The notes: a model not told the origin generated them from the letters alone. Numbered from the stretch's first letter, positions 26,234 to 37,800 are shown. The stretch: 64,000 bases of DNA from Marinobacter lipolyticus (GCF_018424605.1 NZ_QTKT01000002.1:372001-436000), one strand, 5' to 3'. A program made the numbers and translations.

Positions 26234-27640
26234 ATGCTTGCAGTGATTCTGTCTGGCGGTTCAGGCACCCGCCTGTGGCCGCTCTCCCGAGAGGCTTACC
26301 CAAAACAGTTCTTGCCGGTTGTGTCCGACGATTCCCTGCTTGCAGAGACCATTGAGCGGGGTTTGGCGCTGGACAGCAGCGCCCGCGTGATGGCGATCAC
26401 CAATGAGGAGCACCGTTTTGTGGTTGCGGCACAGCTTCAGGCGCAGGCTCCGGAGCGCACTGCAGGCATTATTCTGGAACCGGTGGGGCGTAACACGGCC
26501 CCGGCCATTGCACTGGCCGCGCTCGCCGCAGCGGAAGAGCAACCCGATGAACTGCTGTTGGTGATGCCCTCGGATCACGTGCTGAAAAATCTTCCGGCGT
26601 TTCGCGACGCGGTGACCAAAGGTGCGGATGCGGCCCGTTCCGGCAAGCTGGTGACCTTCGGCATCGTGCCCTCGGCACCCCACACCGGCTATGGCTACAT
26701 CAAGGCGGGCACCGATCACGGCGGTTACCAGGACGTTGCCGCGTTTGTGGAAAAACCCGACGAAGCCACCGCGGAGCGCTATCTGGCTGAAGGCGATTAC
26801 CTGTGGAACAGCGGTATGTTCCTGTTCCGTGCCGACCGGTACCTGCAGGAACTGGAGAAACACAATCCGGCAATGCTGAAGGCCTGCCGCGAAGCCTGGA
26901 GTGGCAAGCAGGCTGACCTGGACTTTACCCGGGTGGGCAAAGCGGCCTTTGAGAGCTGCCCGGACGACTCCATCGATTATGCCGTCATGGAGAAAACCCG
27001 TGATGCGGTGGTGGTGCCTCTGGATGCGGGGTGGTCCGACGTTGGCTCCTGGTCCGCGCTCTGGGAGATCCAGCCGCAGGATGACAACGGCAACGTGTGT
27101 CGGGGCGACGTGATTACCGAGGATGTGTCGGGCTCCTATATCCACTCCGAAGGCCGACTGATTGCCGCCCTTGGCGTCACGGATCATGTGATTGTGGAAA
27201 CCGACGACGTGGTCCTGGTGGCCGACCGCAGCCGTGTTCAGGACGTCAAGAAACTGGTGGCTCAAGTGAAAGCTCAGGGCCGCCTTGAGCACCGCTTCCA
27301 CAAAAAGGTTCATCGCCCCTGGGGTACCTACGAAGGCATTGCCATGGGCGAGCGCTTTCAGGTCAAGCGGATTACCGTGAAACAGGGCGCGTCCCTGTCG
27401 TTGCAAAAACATCATCATCGGGCGGAGCACTGGGTGGTGGTGAAAGGAACAGCCACCGTAAACAGGGGTGAGGAAACCCTGCTGCTGACCGAGGACCAGT
27501 CCACCTATATCCCGCTTGGGGTCACACACCGGTTGACCAATCCCGGCGTGATTCCGCTGGAACTGATCGAAGTGCAGACCGGGAGCTACCTGGGCGAGGA
27601 CGACATCGTTCGCTTCGAGGACACCTACAACCGCGTTTGA
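26234..27640 (+). CDS. manC: Mannose-1-phosphate guanylyltransferase / mannose-6-phosphate isomerase
   Basis: 468 residues, the length of bifunctional ManC/AlgA/XanB enzymes. The N-terminal nucleotidyltransferase begins VILSGGSGTRLWPLSREAYP and continues with VEKPDEATAERYL. The C-terminal cupin (type II phosphomannose isomerase) shows RPWGTYEGI, then LQKHHHRAEHWVVVKGTATV with metal-binding His residues. It makes GDP-mannose from fructose-6-phosphate together with a phosphomannomutase, feeding exopolysaccharide or O-antigen synthesis. No polysaccharide genes are adjacent, so the end product is unknown. Confidence 0.93.
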   Translation: MLAVILSGGSGTRLWPLSREAYPKQFLPVVSDDSLLAETIERGLALDSSARVMAITNEEHRFVVAAQLQAQAPERTAGIILEPVGRNTAPAIALAALAAAEEQPDELLLVMPSDHVLKNLPAFRDAVTKGADAARSGKLVTFGIVPSAPHTGYGYIKAGTDHGGYQDVAAFVEKPDEATAERYLAEGDYLWNSGMFLFRADRYLQELEKHNPAMLKACREAWSGKQADLDFTRVGKAAFESCPDDSIDYAVMEKTRDAVVVPLDAGWSDVGSWSALWEIQPQDDNGNVCRGDVITEDVSGSYIHSEGRLIAALGVTDHVIVETDDVVLVADRSRVQDVKKLVAQVKAQGRLEHRFHKKVHRPWGTYEGIAMGERFQVKRITVKQGASLSLQKHHHRAEHWVVVKGTATVNRGEETLLLTEDQSTYIPLGVTHRLTNPGVIPLELIEVQTGSYLGEDDIVRFEDTYNRV

Positions 27641-27692
27641 GCGGAGTTCGCCGGCCCAGGACGGGCAGGCACACAAGCAAAGGAGATGCTGA

Positions 27693-29096
27693 ATGGATGA
27701 CTGGCAGGGATGCCTGAGCCCCTTATGCCAAACCGCACTGCAACGCGCTAGGGACAGCGTTGCCCACCGCGGCGGTTTCGCAATCACCGCAGAAGATTTC
27801 TTGTTGGAACTGGTCGAGGACGAGCCGGTCGTGGCGGCTTTTCTCAAAGCCCGGGGCGTCGACCTCGACGAACTGGTGCGTACCATCCAGTGTGAACAGC
27901 CCATTGTGACCGAGGTTGGGGGAGAGGGGCAGCTCTCCTCGCAACTGCTCTATTGGTTTGCCTGTGCCCGCGAAATGTCTGATGCCGCCTGGCTGGACTG
28001 GCCGCTGCTGATGGCTGCATTGACGTCGGCGGCAGAACGGTTGCAGGAAAAAGCCTATGTGGCAGTTCTGGAAATGGTGGGTGAGTGGCCGTTGTCGGGG
28101 TGGGCTGGTCAGCGAGCGGACTCTCCTGACGAAGACCCTTTGCCAGTGGTGCTCAGCGATCTGGGCTGGCTGGCGCTTGCTGAGGAAGTGGCGATCACCC
28201 TGGCGGCCTCCCCCTCAACGCTGATCTGGCTGCGGGGCGACCGGGGCACCGGCAAGACCTCCTGGCTGCAGGCGTTGTTGCCGTGCCTGGAGGCCGGTTA
28301 CGTAGAGCTTGATCTGCGAAGGGAGTCGGAGCTGGTTTCCGATGATCACCCGGCGGTTCCCGCCAATGCCATACCTCGCCGGGATTGGCCGGCGCTGATT
28401 CTGGATAACGTGTCGCCGGCCGACCTCATGGCCCTGGCCGCGCGCTGGGACAGTCTGGCAGCGCAGCTGATTCAGTCGTGGCAGGGGCCGGTACTTTTGC
28501 TGGGGCCTCAGGGGGTGCAGTCGCCTGATTCGGTGAGGGGCCTTGAGCAATGGCTGGGCCGGTCCATGGATGTGCTTGATATGCCCGCCTGTGGTTACCT
28601 GCAACGGAAGTCCATTCTGACGGCGCATCAACCGGTAATCGAAAAGCAGTGGAATGTCCGGTTCTCGAGCGGGGTGATTGCCTATGCCGCAGGTTGTCGC
28701 AGCGAGTCGGTCGCCGCTCCGGGGCACATGTTGCAGTGGGTGGCTCGCTCAGCCGCCCGCCTGAATCTGTTTGCCAATCGTGGACCGACCGCGGCGCTGG
28801 CATTGAAGGGGCAGGCAGATACCATGCGCCGGCAAACCCTGGTGGCCTTGGCAAGACAGCAACCGACGGATGAGCTGGAAGGCAATCTGGCGAAGACAGA
28901 ACTTGAAAGAGCGGCGGCGGAGGTTGACTGGCACGAACGCCGGGCGTCGGGAAGCCTTCGCACGCTCACCACGGAAGACCTGCGTCAGGAACTGGAACGT
29001 TGGGTTGCAGCGCGCCCCGGCCCGGGTCACTATGTTGGCCATTATGATGATGTAGGAGAAAAAACGGGTGCGGGACCTCGAAATATACATTCGTGA
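27693..29096 (+). CDS. Clp N-domain protein with degenerate single AAA-like core
   Basis: 467 residues, preceded by AAGGAG. The first ~145 residues look like the two-repeat Clp N-domain: LSPLCQTALQRARDSVAHRG, then ITAEDFLLELVEDEP and LKARGVDLDELV, with a second repeat starting QLSSQLLYWFACA. A P-loop GDRGTGKTSWLQALLP follows near residue 190. The expected Walker B is ALILDNVSP, with Asn instead of catalytic Glu, and no second ATPase domain, tyrosine pore loop or arginine finger is obvious. Length is about half that of ClpA, ClpB or ClpV. It is therefore a Clp-related protein that may bind but not hydrolyse ATP. The last 29 bases overlap the next gene. Confidence 0.65.
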   Translation: MDDWQGCLSPLCQTALQRARDSVAHRGGFAITAEDFLLELVEDEPVVAAFLKARGVDLDELVRTIQCEQPIVTEVGGEGQLSSQLLYWFACAREMSDAAWLDWPLLMAALTSAAERLQEKAYVAVLEMVGEWPLSGWAGQRADSPDEDPLPVVLSDLGWLALAEEVAITLAASPSTLIWLRGDRGTGKTSWLQALLPCLEAGYVELDLRRESELVSDDHPAVPANAIPRRDWPALILDNVSPADLMALAARWDSLAAQLIQSWQGPVLLLGPQGVQSPDSVRGLEQWLGRSMDVLDMPACGYLQRKSILTAHQPVIEKQWNVRFSSGVIAYAAGCRSESVAAPGHMLQWVARSAARLNLFANRGPTAALALKGQADTMRRQTLVALARQQPTDELEGNLAKTELERAAAEVDWHERRASGSLRTLTTEDLRQELERWVAARPGPGHYVGHYDDVGEKTGAGPRNIHS

Positions 29097-29445
29097 CCTG
29101 GAGCCTCTGGCGGCGTCGGAGTGGTTAGCCAATCACCTTGATCGGCTGGAGCTGGATGATGGGGAAGTTGCGGCGGCGGCCGTCAAGGGCGTTGGCCGAT
29201 ACCTTGATGCAGCTGTGAGAGTAAGCCTCTATCCGGGGGCTTTTGGGAAGCGCTTTACCTGTCTGGTGCTGGAAGGTGACTCGCTGCCATGGAACTCGGA
29301 TCTGGAGTGCGCGCGCAGTGCATGGCGGGCCATGGACGTGGAAGTGCGTTGCAGCCCCGGTGACTGGAAAGAAGGCGAGCCGGTGGAAGATGAAAAGTGG
29401 TGGCGGCTGGATAGCCGGGGTGAACAGTTGGTGGTCTGGAACTGA
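29068..29445 (+). CDS. Conserved hypothetical protein coupled to the Clp-N protein
   Basis: 125 residues from GTG 29068 (MRDLEIYIRDLEP), with GTAGGAGAA just upstream; it overlaps the end of the preceding gene by 29 bases. It is acidic and soluble, with no signal peptide or membrane segment; Trp-rich features include LPWNSDLECARSAWRAMDVE and KWWRLDSRGEQLVVW. I do not recognise a family. The overlap and shared terminator imply co-expression with the Clp-N protein, perhaps as partner or substrate adaptor (inference). Confidence 0.6.
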   Translation: MRDLEIYIRDLEPLAASEWLANHLDRLELDDGEVAAAAVKGVGRYLDAAVRVSLYPGAFGKRFTCLVLEGDSLPWNSDLECARSAWRAMDVEVRCSPGDWKEGEPVEDEKWWRLDSRGEQLVVWN

Positions 29446-29454
29446 TTGAACCAC

Positions 29455-29485
29455 AAAAAAGGGCAGCCCTACGGCTGCCCTTTTT
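29455..29485. terminator. Strong bidirectional Rho-independent terminator
   Basis: AAAAAA, then an 8-bp GC-rich stem (29461-29468 with 29473-29480, four-base loop), then TTTTT. It works on both strands and separates convergent genes. Confidence 0.92.
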
Positions 29486-29502
29486 GCGGACTGCGGCCCT
29501 GG

Positions 29503-30027
29503 TTAGTCGCTCAGGATCGACACGTTGTCCGCTTGCAGGCCTTTGTCGGCCTCAACCACGTTGAAACGCACCAGTTGGCCCTGGCGAAGTACCCGGCGAC
29601 CGCGGCCGCGAATGGCGCGGAAGTGGACAAATACTTCATCGCCGCTGTCGCGGACGATAAAACCAAAACCTTTCTTGACGTTGAACCATTTGACCGTACC
29701 TTCCTCGTCGCCTTCCGGGCTGGTGTCGTCGAAATCGTCCTCGTCGTCATAGTTCTGGTTGCCGGGGCGGGACTTCGCAGGACGCGCAGCGCGCTGGCCA
29801 GACTGGCGTGCGGCGAGGGCTACGGTCAGGAAGCCGGCAATGCCAAACAGCACGAAAGCAATGACGTAGGCTGCGATGCCACGGGTGGCGCCAAGGGCTT
29901 CGAGGGTCTGTCCGGCAGCAATCAGTTTAAGCGGTTCCGGAGTGAACGAGAGCAAAATGGCAAGAATCAACGGAGCAGGAATGGCGATCAGGAGAGCAAC
30001 AAGGATCGCTTTGGCTGGATTACGCAT
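29503..30027 (-). CDS. Membrane-anchored cold-shock-domain protein
   Basis: 174 residues from ATG 30027, preceded by GGAG about 12 bases upstream (ATG 30045 is an alternative without a ribosome site). Two membrane helices lie near residues 7-27 ([20 protein letters not shown]) and 45-70 ([20 protein letters not shown]). A basic stretch and an acidic linker ([18 protein letters not shown]) follow, then a complete C-terminal cold-shock domain with [15 protein letters not shown] (RNP1) and [10 protein letters not shown] (RNP2). The topology would hold a nucleic-acid-binding domain at the inner face of the membrane. Ordinary Csp proteins are ~70 residues and soluble, so this is an extended form; its role is unknown. 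Confidence 0.85.
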   Translation of the reverse strand: MRNPAKAILVALLIAIPAPLILAILLSFTPEPLKLIAAGQTLEALGATRGIAAYVIAFVLFGIAGFLTVALAARQSGQRAARPAKSRPGNQNYDDEDDFDDTSPEGDEEGTVKWFNVKKGFGFIVRDSGDEVFVHFRAIRGRGRRVLRQGQLVRFNVVEADKGLQADNVSILSD

Positions 30028-30230
30028 TGACTGAAATATCTCCATACTTTTAACGCTAACGATAAAGAACCGGATATCGGGTAAAATCGCACATCCGGTC
30101 GGTGAAAACCGCCCCAGATTCCGACAATGACGGGCTGTGGCGGGCAAAAGCGGCATGATACCAGATAACGGGGAGCGCTGACCAAGCAACCGGTCAATCA
30201 GATACACGAATCAAAAGGTTTTCGGCACTG

Positions 30231-30449
30231 ATGAGCAATAACGATCTGGAAACACGGCTGGACGAGCTGGAAACCCGGCTGGCGTTTCAGGACGACCTGA
30301 TAAACACCCTCAGCGAGCAGGTTGCCAAACAGGAAATGGACATTCGTGAACTGTGGGAAGCAAAGCGGTTGCTGAATCAGCAGCTTAAGGAAGTTTCTCC
30401 CTCGAACATCAAGCGGGAGGAAGAAGAAACCCCGCCTCCTCATTATTGA
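30231..30449 (+). CDS. slyX: SlyX family protein
   Basis: 72 residues, typical length. Almost the whole chain is a predicted coiled coil (LETRLDELETRLAFQDDLIN), and it ends with the family's proline-rich TPPPHY tail. The biochemical function of SlyX is not established. It is divergent from the cold-shock-domain gene and converges on dapE. Confidence 0.93.
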   Translation: MSNNDLETRLDELETRLAFQDDLINTLSEQVAKQEMDIRELWEAKRLLNQQLKEVSPSNIKREEEETPPPHY

Positions 30450-30457
30450 GGGCGGGG
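30430..30457. terminator. GC-rich hairpin between convergent slyX and dapE
   Basis: CCCCGCC (30430-30436) pairs with GGCGGGG (30451-30457), and an inner CTC/GAG can extend the stem. It overlaps the slyX stop codon and lacks a T-run; likely a shared transcription end. Confidence 0.4.
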
Positions 30458-30489
30458 CTGATCATCGCGGTCTGTTGCCCAGCCGGCCG

Positions 30490-32641
<2,152 letters not shown>

Positions 32642-32680
32642 CAGATGGTTGCTCCTGTGGTTTTGAAAAAATCGTGACGT

Positions 32681-33028
32681 TTATGTCGTTGAAAAACGGG
32701 TGGCCCACTCGCTGGCGTTGAAGCCAACGCTGACGCCGCCTTCGTATTCCACTACGGGTCGCTTAATGATCGAAGGGTTGTCCAGCATGATGTCATGGGC
32801 GGACTGGGCGCTAATGGTATCACGAACCTCTTCCGGAAGTTTGCGCCAGGTGGTGCCGCGCCGGTTGATCAGCGCGTCCCAGCCAATGGCCGTTTCCCAG
32901 TTGGACAACAGGGTGTCGTCCAGCCCGTCTTTGCGGAAATCGTGGAACTCGTGGTCAATGCCGTGTTCGTCGAGCCACTTTCTGGCTTTCTTCGCCGTGT
33001 CGCAATTCTTGATGCCGTATAGCTTCAT
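32681..33028 (-). CDS. yffB: ArsC/Spx-family protein YffB
   Basis: 115 residues from ATG 33028, fixed by an ATGA overlap with the dapC stop (33025-33028). It has the thioredoxin-like ArsC fold with KLYGIKNCDTAKKARKWL at the N-terminus (a single CxxT cysteine as in YffB, not CxxC) and RRGTTWRKLP, then NPSIIKRPVVE. YffB is related to arsenate reductases but its substrate is unresolved. Its location between dapC and dapD is common in related gammaproteobacteria. Confidence 0.9.
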   Translation of the reverse strand: MKLYGIKNCDTAKKARKWLDEHGIDHEFHDFRKDGLDDTLLSNWETAIGWDALINRRGTTWRKLPEEVRDTISAQSAHDIMLDNPSIIKRPVVEYEGGVSVGFNASEWATRFSTT

Positions 33029-34227
33029 GCCTTGTTTGCCTTTACAAATTCGACGATGCGTTTCGCAGCTTCCACACACTCTTCCAGCGGCGCGACCAGC
33101 GCCATGCGCACCCGGTTTTCACCCGGGTTGTGGCCATGCACCGTACGGGACAGGTAACGTCCCGGTAGCACGTGGACGTTCTGTTGCGCCGAGAGATCGC
33201 GGGCAAAGGTTTCGTCGTCCATCGGCGTTTGCGGCCAGAGGTAAAAGCCGGCGTCGGGAAAGTCCACGTCCATCACCTCCCGCAGGATGGGCACAACGGC
33301 TTCGAACTTGGCCCGATACGCGGCGCGATTCTCGCGCACGTGGTCTTCGTCCTGCCAGGCGGCAATGCTGGCCAGCTGATTGTGAATGGGCATGGCGCAA
33401 CCGTGATAGGTGCGGTACTTCAGGTAGCCCTTGAGAATCGCTGCGTCTCCGGCCACAAAACCGGACCGCAGCCCTGGCAGGTTGCTGCGCTTGGACAGGC
33501 TGTGGAAGACCACGCAGCGGGCAAAATCGTGGCGACCGATAGCGGCGCAGGTCTGCAGCAGACCTTCCGGCGGGTTGGCTTCATCCGGGTAGAGTTCGGA
33601 ATAGCATTCGTCCGAGGCAACAATGAAGTCATAGCGGTCGGCCAATTCGATGACGCGGGTCAGGGTTTCCCGCGGGATGACCGCGCCACTGGGGTTGCCC
33701 GGTGAGCATAGAAACATCACCTGGCAGTCACGCCAGACGGATTCGGGTACCTGGTCGAAATCGGGGATGAACCCGTTACTGCCGTCGCAGGGCAAATATA
33801 CCGGCGTTGCGCCTGCCAGGAACGCGGCGCCTTCATACACCTGATAGAACGGGTTCGGGCTGACCACCGTGGCCGGGCGAGAGGCATCCACCACGGCCTG
33901 GACGAGGGAAAAAATGGCTTCGCGGGTGCCATTGACCGGCACAATGTGGTCGCTGGCCGTCAGGCTGTCGGGCTTCAGCCCGAAGCGACGGGTAGCCCAG
34001 GCACTGATGGCCTCGCGGAGCTCGTCAGTGCCCTTGGTAGTGGGGTAGTTTGCAAGCCTGTCGAGATTGTCCGAAATCACCTGCTTAACGAAGCCCGGCG
34101 ACGGATGCTTGGGTTCGCCGATGCCCAGAGAGATGGGGCGCAGGTGGTCCGGAGCAGCAATGCCGGCCTTGAGTCTGGCCAGCTTTTCAAAGGGGTAGGG
34201 ATGCAATCGGTCAAGATTGGGATTCAT
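33025..34227 (-). CDS. dapC: Succinyldiaminopimelate aminotransferase
   Basis: 400 residues, fold-type I class I/II PLP aminotransferase. Start region MNPNLDRLHPYPFEKLARL is characteristic of DapC. The PLP lysine is in VFHSLSKRSNLPGLRSG, with NPFYQVYEGAA and FLCSPGNPSGAV upstream. It converts N-succinyl-2-amino-6-ketopimelate to N-succinyl-LL-DAP with glutamate. ATG 34227 overlaps the glnD stop and its own stop overlaps yffB, both as ATGA, so translation is chained through the operon. Confidence 0.95.
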   Translation of the reverse strand: MNPNLDRLHPYPFEKLARLKAGIAAPDHLRPISLGIGEPKHPSPGFVKQVISDNLDRLANYPTTKGTDELREAISAWATRRFGLKPDSLTASDHIVPVNGTREAIFSLVQAVVDASRPATVVSPNPFYQVYEGAAFLAGATPVYLPCDGSNGFIPDFDQVPESVWRDCQVMFLCSPGNPSGAVIPRETLTRVIELADRYDFIVASDECYSELYPDEANPPEGLLQTCAAIGRHDFARCVVFHSLSKRSNLPGLRSGFVAGDAAILKGYLKYRTYHGCAMPIHNQLASIAAWQDEDHVRENRAAYRAKFEAVVPILREVMDVDFPDAGFYLWPQTPMDDETFARDLSAQQNVHVLPGRYLSRTVHGHNPGENRVRMALVAPLEECVEAAKRIVEFVKANKA

Positions 34228-36869
34228 TGGGTATCGTCCAGCATGGTGCGAAGGTCTTCCTGCAGGGCCTGGCAGATTGCCGGGTCGCTGATCTGCTCAC
34301 CCTGCTCGTCAGTGACGAAAAATACGTCCTCCACCCGTTCACCGAGGGTGGCGATCTTGGCGTTGGTCAGGCGCACCCGGTGTTCCAGCAGCACCTGGCC
34401 AACACGCGCCAACAGGCCGGGCCGGTCGGGGGTGATGACCTCGATCACCGTGCGCTGGTTGATGGTGTCGTTAGACAGCGTCACTTCGGTGGGAAACGCA
34501 AAGTGTTTGAGCTGCCGGGGGGTGCGTCGGTGGATGATGTCGGGGTAGTCATCCGGATCGTCCAGCTCCTCGATCAGGCGTTTGCGCGTGCGTTCTTTGC
34601 GCGCCGGATCAATGCCAAGGGGTTTGCCCTTTTCGTCCAGCACCACGTAGGAACTGACCGAATAGGGGCTTTCACCGGAGCTGATCCGGGCATCTACGAT
34701 ATTCAGGTTCAGTTGTTCCAGCACGGCGGTGGTGGCGGCGAACAGGGCGACGCGGTCACGCATGTAGATAATGATCTGCGAGTAGCCGTCGGTGGGGCCG
34801 CCACGGGTATCGCGAATCAGCACCAGCGGATCGGGGTTGTCGCCGTGGCGGATGATGGCCGCGGTTTGCCAGGCGATGTCCACCGTGGAATCCTGCAGGA
34901 AATAATCCTCGTCCAGGGTGTTCCAGATGCCGTCGATCTGTTCGTCGGTCATATTCTGGGCGTGCAGAATTTCCCGCGCTTCGGACTGTGTCGCCCGTAC
35001 CCATTCCTGCCGGTCGACGGGCGTTTCGGTGCCACGACGCAGCGCCCGTTTGGTCTCGATGTACAGCTGGCGCAACAGGGATGCCCGCCAGGTGTTCCAG
35101 AGCTTGGGATTGGTGGCGCTGATATCGCACACCGTCAACACGTACAGATAATCCAGATGCGCCTGACTGGGCACCGCCTGGGCAAACGCGTGAATGATGT
35201 CCGGATCGGAAATGTCCTTGCGCTGGGCGGTCATCGACATCAGCAGGTGGTTTTCCACCAGCCAGGAGATTAGCTGGGTATCCCGGGCGCTGAGATGGTG
35301 GCGCTCGCAGAAGTTCTCCGCATCGATCGCACCAAGCTCGGAATGGTCCCCGCCGCGGCCTTTGGCGACATCGTGGTAAAGACCGGCAATGAACAATGTT
35401 TCCAGCTTCGGCAGCCGGTGAATCAGCCGTGAGGCGAGGGGATACTCGGTGCGGGCTTCCGGGCTGGTCATCCGCACCATGTTGCGGATGACGCGCATGG
35501 TGTGGGCGTCCACGGTGTAGATGTGGAACAGGTCATGCTGCATCTGCCCGATGATCTGACCGAACTCCGGAAGATAGCGACCGAGCACGTTATATTTCTT
35601 CATGGCGGACAGGGTCTGGTCCAGCGCATGGGGTGTTCTCAACAGCTCCATGAACAGGGACGTAACGGCCAGGTCAGACCGAAAGGCGTCATCAATCAGA
35701 TGCCGGTGGGCTCGCAGGGAGCGAATGGTCGTTGCGCGAATGCCCTTGATCTCCGGGTGCTGGGCCATCAGCACAAAGATTTCCATGATCGAGTAGGGGG
35801 CGTAGGCGAAAACCTGATTATTCACCGCTTCAATATACCGGTTGCGGATCTGGAAGCGCTTGTTCAGAGGTTGTATGTCATCGGCATCGCCCGCTCCGAG
35901 TATGGCCTCGTCGTAGTACTGCAGAATCACGTCGGCCAACTCGGCGAGCGCCAGCACAGTGCGGTAGTAGGACTGCATCATCAGTTCCACGCCCAGGCGC
36001 TTGCCTTCGTCGCGGTAGCCGAGCATTTCCGCAAGGGCGCGCTGGTGGTCGAACAGCAACCGGTTTTCATTGCGGTCGGCGATCAGCTGCAGGCCATACC
36101 GCAAACGCCACAGGAACGACTCGCCCTGGAACAGGATCTGGTGTTCTTCTTCGGTCAGGATCGAGAAGCGGGTGAGGTCGGCAATGTTTTGCAGGCCGAA
36201 GTGGCGCTTGGTGATCCAGCCAATGGTCTGTATGTCTCGCAGCGCGCCCGGCGAGCCCTTGACGTTGGGTTCAAGGTTGTATTCGGTGTCACCGTATTTC
36301 TTGTGTCGCTGTTGCTGCTCTTCCCGCTTGGCAATGAAATAGTCGCGATCGGAACTGACGCCGTCGGAGTAGACCTGCTCGCTCAGGGTTTCCCGCAATT
36401 CGTCAGGGCCGGCAATGGTGCGGGTTTCCAGCAAGTTGGTCAGAATGGTGATGTCTTCTCTGGCGGCCGCTTTGTTCTCCTCGATGCTGCGGACGCTGTG
36501 GCCGATGTCGAGTTTCAGGTCCCACAGCAAGGTAATGAAGGCGCCCAAATCTTCCTGCCACTCTTTGCGAATGCCATTGCGGGTGAGGATCAGCAGGTCA
36601 ATGTCGGAATGGGGGTGCAGTTCGCCGCGGCCATAGCCGCCCACAGCAACCAGTGACATGTCAGAGGAAGAGGCAAAGGGGTAGCGGTTCCAGATCAGGC
36701 GCAGAACCGTGTCGACGGTATCTGCCCTGGAATGGACCAGGGCGCGGACATCGGCCCCCTGGCGAAAGGCTTCCGCATCGGCATTGTACCTTTCCCGAAG
36801 CAGTTCGCGTGCGGCAATGACCGGGGAGGTATCGTTGCTGATGCGGGATTCCAGTTCGCTCTGGTTCAC
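34224..36869 (-). CDS. glnD: Bifunctional uridylyltransferase/uridylyl-removing enzyme GlnD
   Basis: 881 residues. Domains in order: nucleotidyltransferase with GGYGRGELHPHSDIDLLIL (two metal Asp), a central helical linker, an HD phosphohydrolase domain with LYHDVAKGRGGDHSELGA, and two C-terminal ACT domains (RVALFAATTAVLEQLNLNI; TPDRPGLLARVGQVLLEHRV). It senses glutamine and uridylylates or de-uridylylates PII proteins, controlling nitrogen assimilation. It begins one base after the map stop. Confidence 0.97.
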   Translation of the reverse strand: MNQSELESRISNDTSPVIAARELLRERYNADAEAFRQGADVRALVHSRADTVDTVLRLIWNRYPFASSSDMSLVAVGGYGRGELHPHSDIDLLILTRNGIRKEWQEDLGAFITLLWDLKLDIGHSVRSIEENKAAAREDITILTNLLETRTIAGPDELRETLSEQVYSDGVSSDRDYFIAKREEQQQRHKKYGDTEYNLEPNVKGSPGALRDIQTIGWITKRHFGLQNIADLTRFSILTEEEHQILFQGESFLWRLRYGLQLIADRNENRLLFDHQRALAEMLGYRDEGKRLGVELMMQSYYRTVLALAELADVILQYYDEAILGAGDADDIQPLNKRFQIRNRYIEAVNNQVFAYAPYSIMEIFVLMAQHPEIKGIRATTIRSLRAHRHLIDDAFRSDLAVTSLFMELLRTPHALDQTLSAMKKYNVLGRYLPEFGQIIGQMQHDLFHIYTVDAHTMRVIRNMVRMTSPEARTEYPLASRLIHRLPKLETLFIAGLYHDVAKGRGGDHSELGAIDAENFCERHHLSARDTQLISWLVENHLLMSMTAQRKDISDPDIIHAFAQAVPSQAHLDYLYVLTVCDISATNPKLWNTWRASLLRQLYIETKRALRRGTETPVDRQEWVRATQSEAREILHAQNMTDEQIDGIWNTLDEDYFLQDSTVDIAWQTAAIIRHGDNPDPLVLIRDTRGGPTDGYSQIIIYMRDRVALFAATTAVLEQLNLNIVDARISSGESPYSVSSYVVLDEKGKPLGIDPARKERTRKRLIEELDDPDDYPDIIHRRTPRQLKHFAFPTEVTLSNDTINQRTVIEVITPDRPGLLARVGQVLLEHRVRLTNAKIATLGERVEDVFFVTDEQGEQISDPAICQALQEDLRTMLDDTQ

Positions 36870-37640
36870 CTAGAAAGACTCGTCCGTACGCTTGGTCAGT
36901 ACCTCGTAGCCATCGGCCGTCACCAGTATGGTGTGCTCCCACTGGGCGGAGAGCTTGTGGTCCTTGGTGACGACGGTCCAGCCATCCGGAAGCAGTTTGG
37001 TGTGGTACTTACCCTGGTTGATCATCGGCTCGATGGTGAAGGTCATGCCTTCCTGAAGTTCCATGCCCGTTCCCGCCTTGCCGTAGTGCATCACCTGCGG
37101 CTCTTCGTGGAACACCTTGCCGATGCCGTGCCCGCAGTAGTCGCGCACCACCGAATAGCGGTGCTTTTCCGCGTGCTGCTGAATCACCTGGCCAATATCC
37201 CCGAGGCGGGTGCCCGGTTTCACCAGTTCGATACCTTTATAGAGGCATTCCTGCGTGATCTGGATGAGTCGCTCGGTACCCGGCTTGGGCTTGCCCACAA
37301 TAAACATTTTGCTGGTGTCGCCGTGGTACTCGTCTTTGATGACGGTCACATCAATGTTGAGGATGTCGCCGTCTTTGAGCACCTTTTTCTCGGATGGGAT
37401 GCCGTGACAGATCACGTGGTTCACCGACGTACACACGGATTTCGGGAACCCCTTGTAGTTCAGCGGGGCCGGGATTGCCTTTTGCTCGTTGACTATATAG
37501 TCATGACAGATGCGGTCGAGCTCTTCGGTGGTCACGCCGGGCTTTACATGCTCCCCGATCATTTCGAGCACGTCTGCTGCCAGTCGCCCGGCAACGCGCA
37601 TTTTTTCGATTTCTTCCGGTGTTTTGATCGATACCTGCAT
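36870..37640 (-). CDS. map: Methionine aminopeptidase type I
   Basis: 256 residues from ATG 37640 (begins MQVSIKTPEEIEKMR, as in E. coli MAISIKTPEDIEKM); ATG 37652 is an alternative. Five metal ligands are in place: Asp in NIDVTVIKDEYHGDTS (two), His in GHGIGKVFHEEP, Glu in FTIEPMI, and Glu in WEHTILVT. It removes the initiator Met from nascent proteins. It is divergent from rpsB, as in many gammaproteobacteria, and is the promoter-proximal gene of the dap operon. Confidence 0.97.
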   Translation of the reverse strand: MQVSIKTPEEIEKMRVAGRLAADVLEMIGEHVKPGVTTEELDRICHDYIVNEQKAIPAPLNYKGFPKSVCTSVNHVICHGIPSEKKVLKDGDILNIDVTVIKDEYHGDTSKMFIVGKPKPGTERLIQITQECLYKGIELVKPGTRLGDIGQVIQQHAEKHRYSVVRDYCGHGIGKVFHEEPQVMHYGKAGTGMELQEGMTFTIEPMINQGKYHTKLLPDGWTVVTKDHKLSAQWEHTILVTADGYEVLTKRTDESF

Positions 37641-37800
37641 TGGGCTTCCCATTGATATGTATCAAACCGGCATTTTAAGGGGGACAGGGGCCGGGTACAA
37701 GGAAGGTTGAAAGCAAAAATAATGGCGTGGCGCGGCCGTTTTATGGTATAAACGCGCCCGCTGGAAACGAATCCGGCAAATTCACACACGTGTCGACACG

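Noticed and set aside
26261..27904. Minus-strand open frame of 547 codons
   Set aside because: Shadow of manC with no recognisable domain.
34227..36656. Long plus-strand open frames over glnD
   Set aside because: Antisense shadows of glnD, whose domains are unmistakable.
37747..37752. TATAAA as a possible rpsB -10 box
   Set aside because: No acceptable -35 at 16-18 bases; kept only as a weak possibility.
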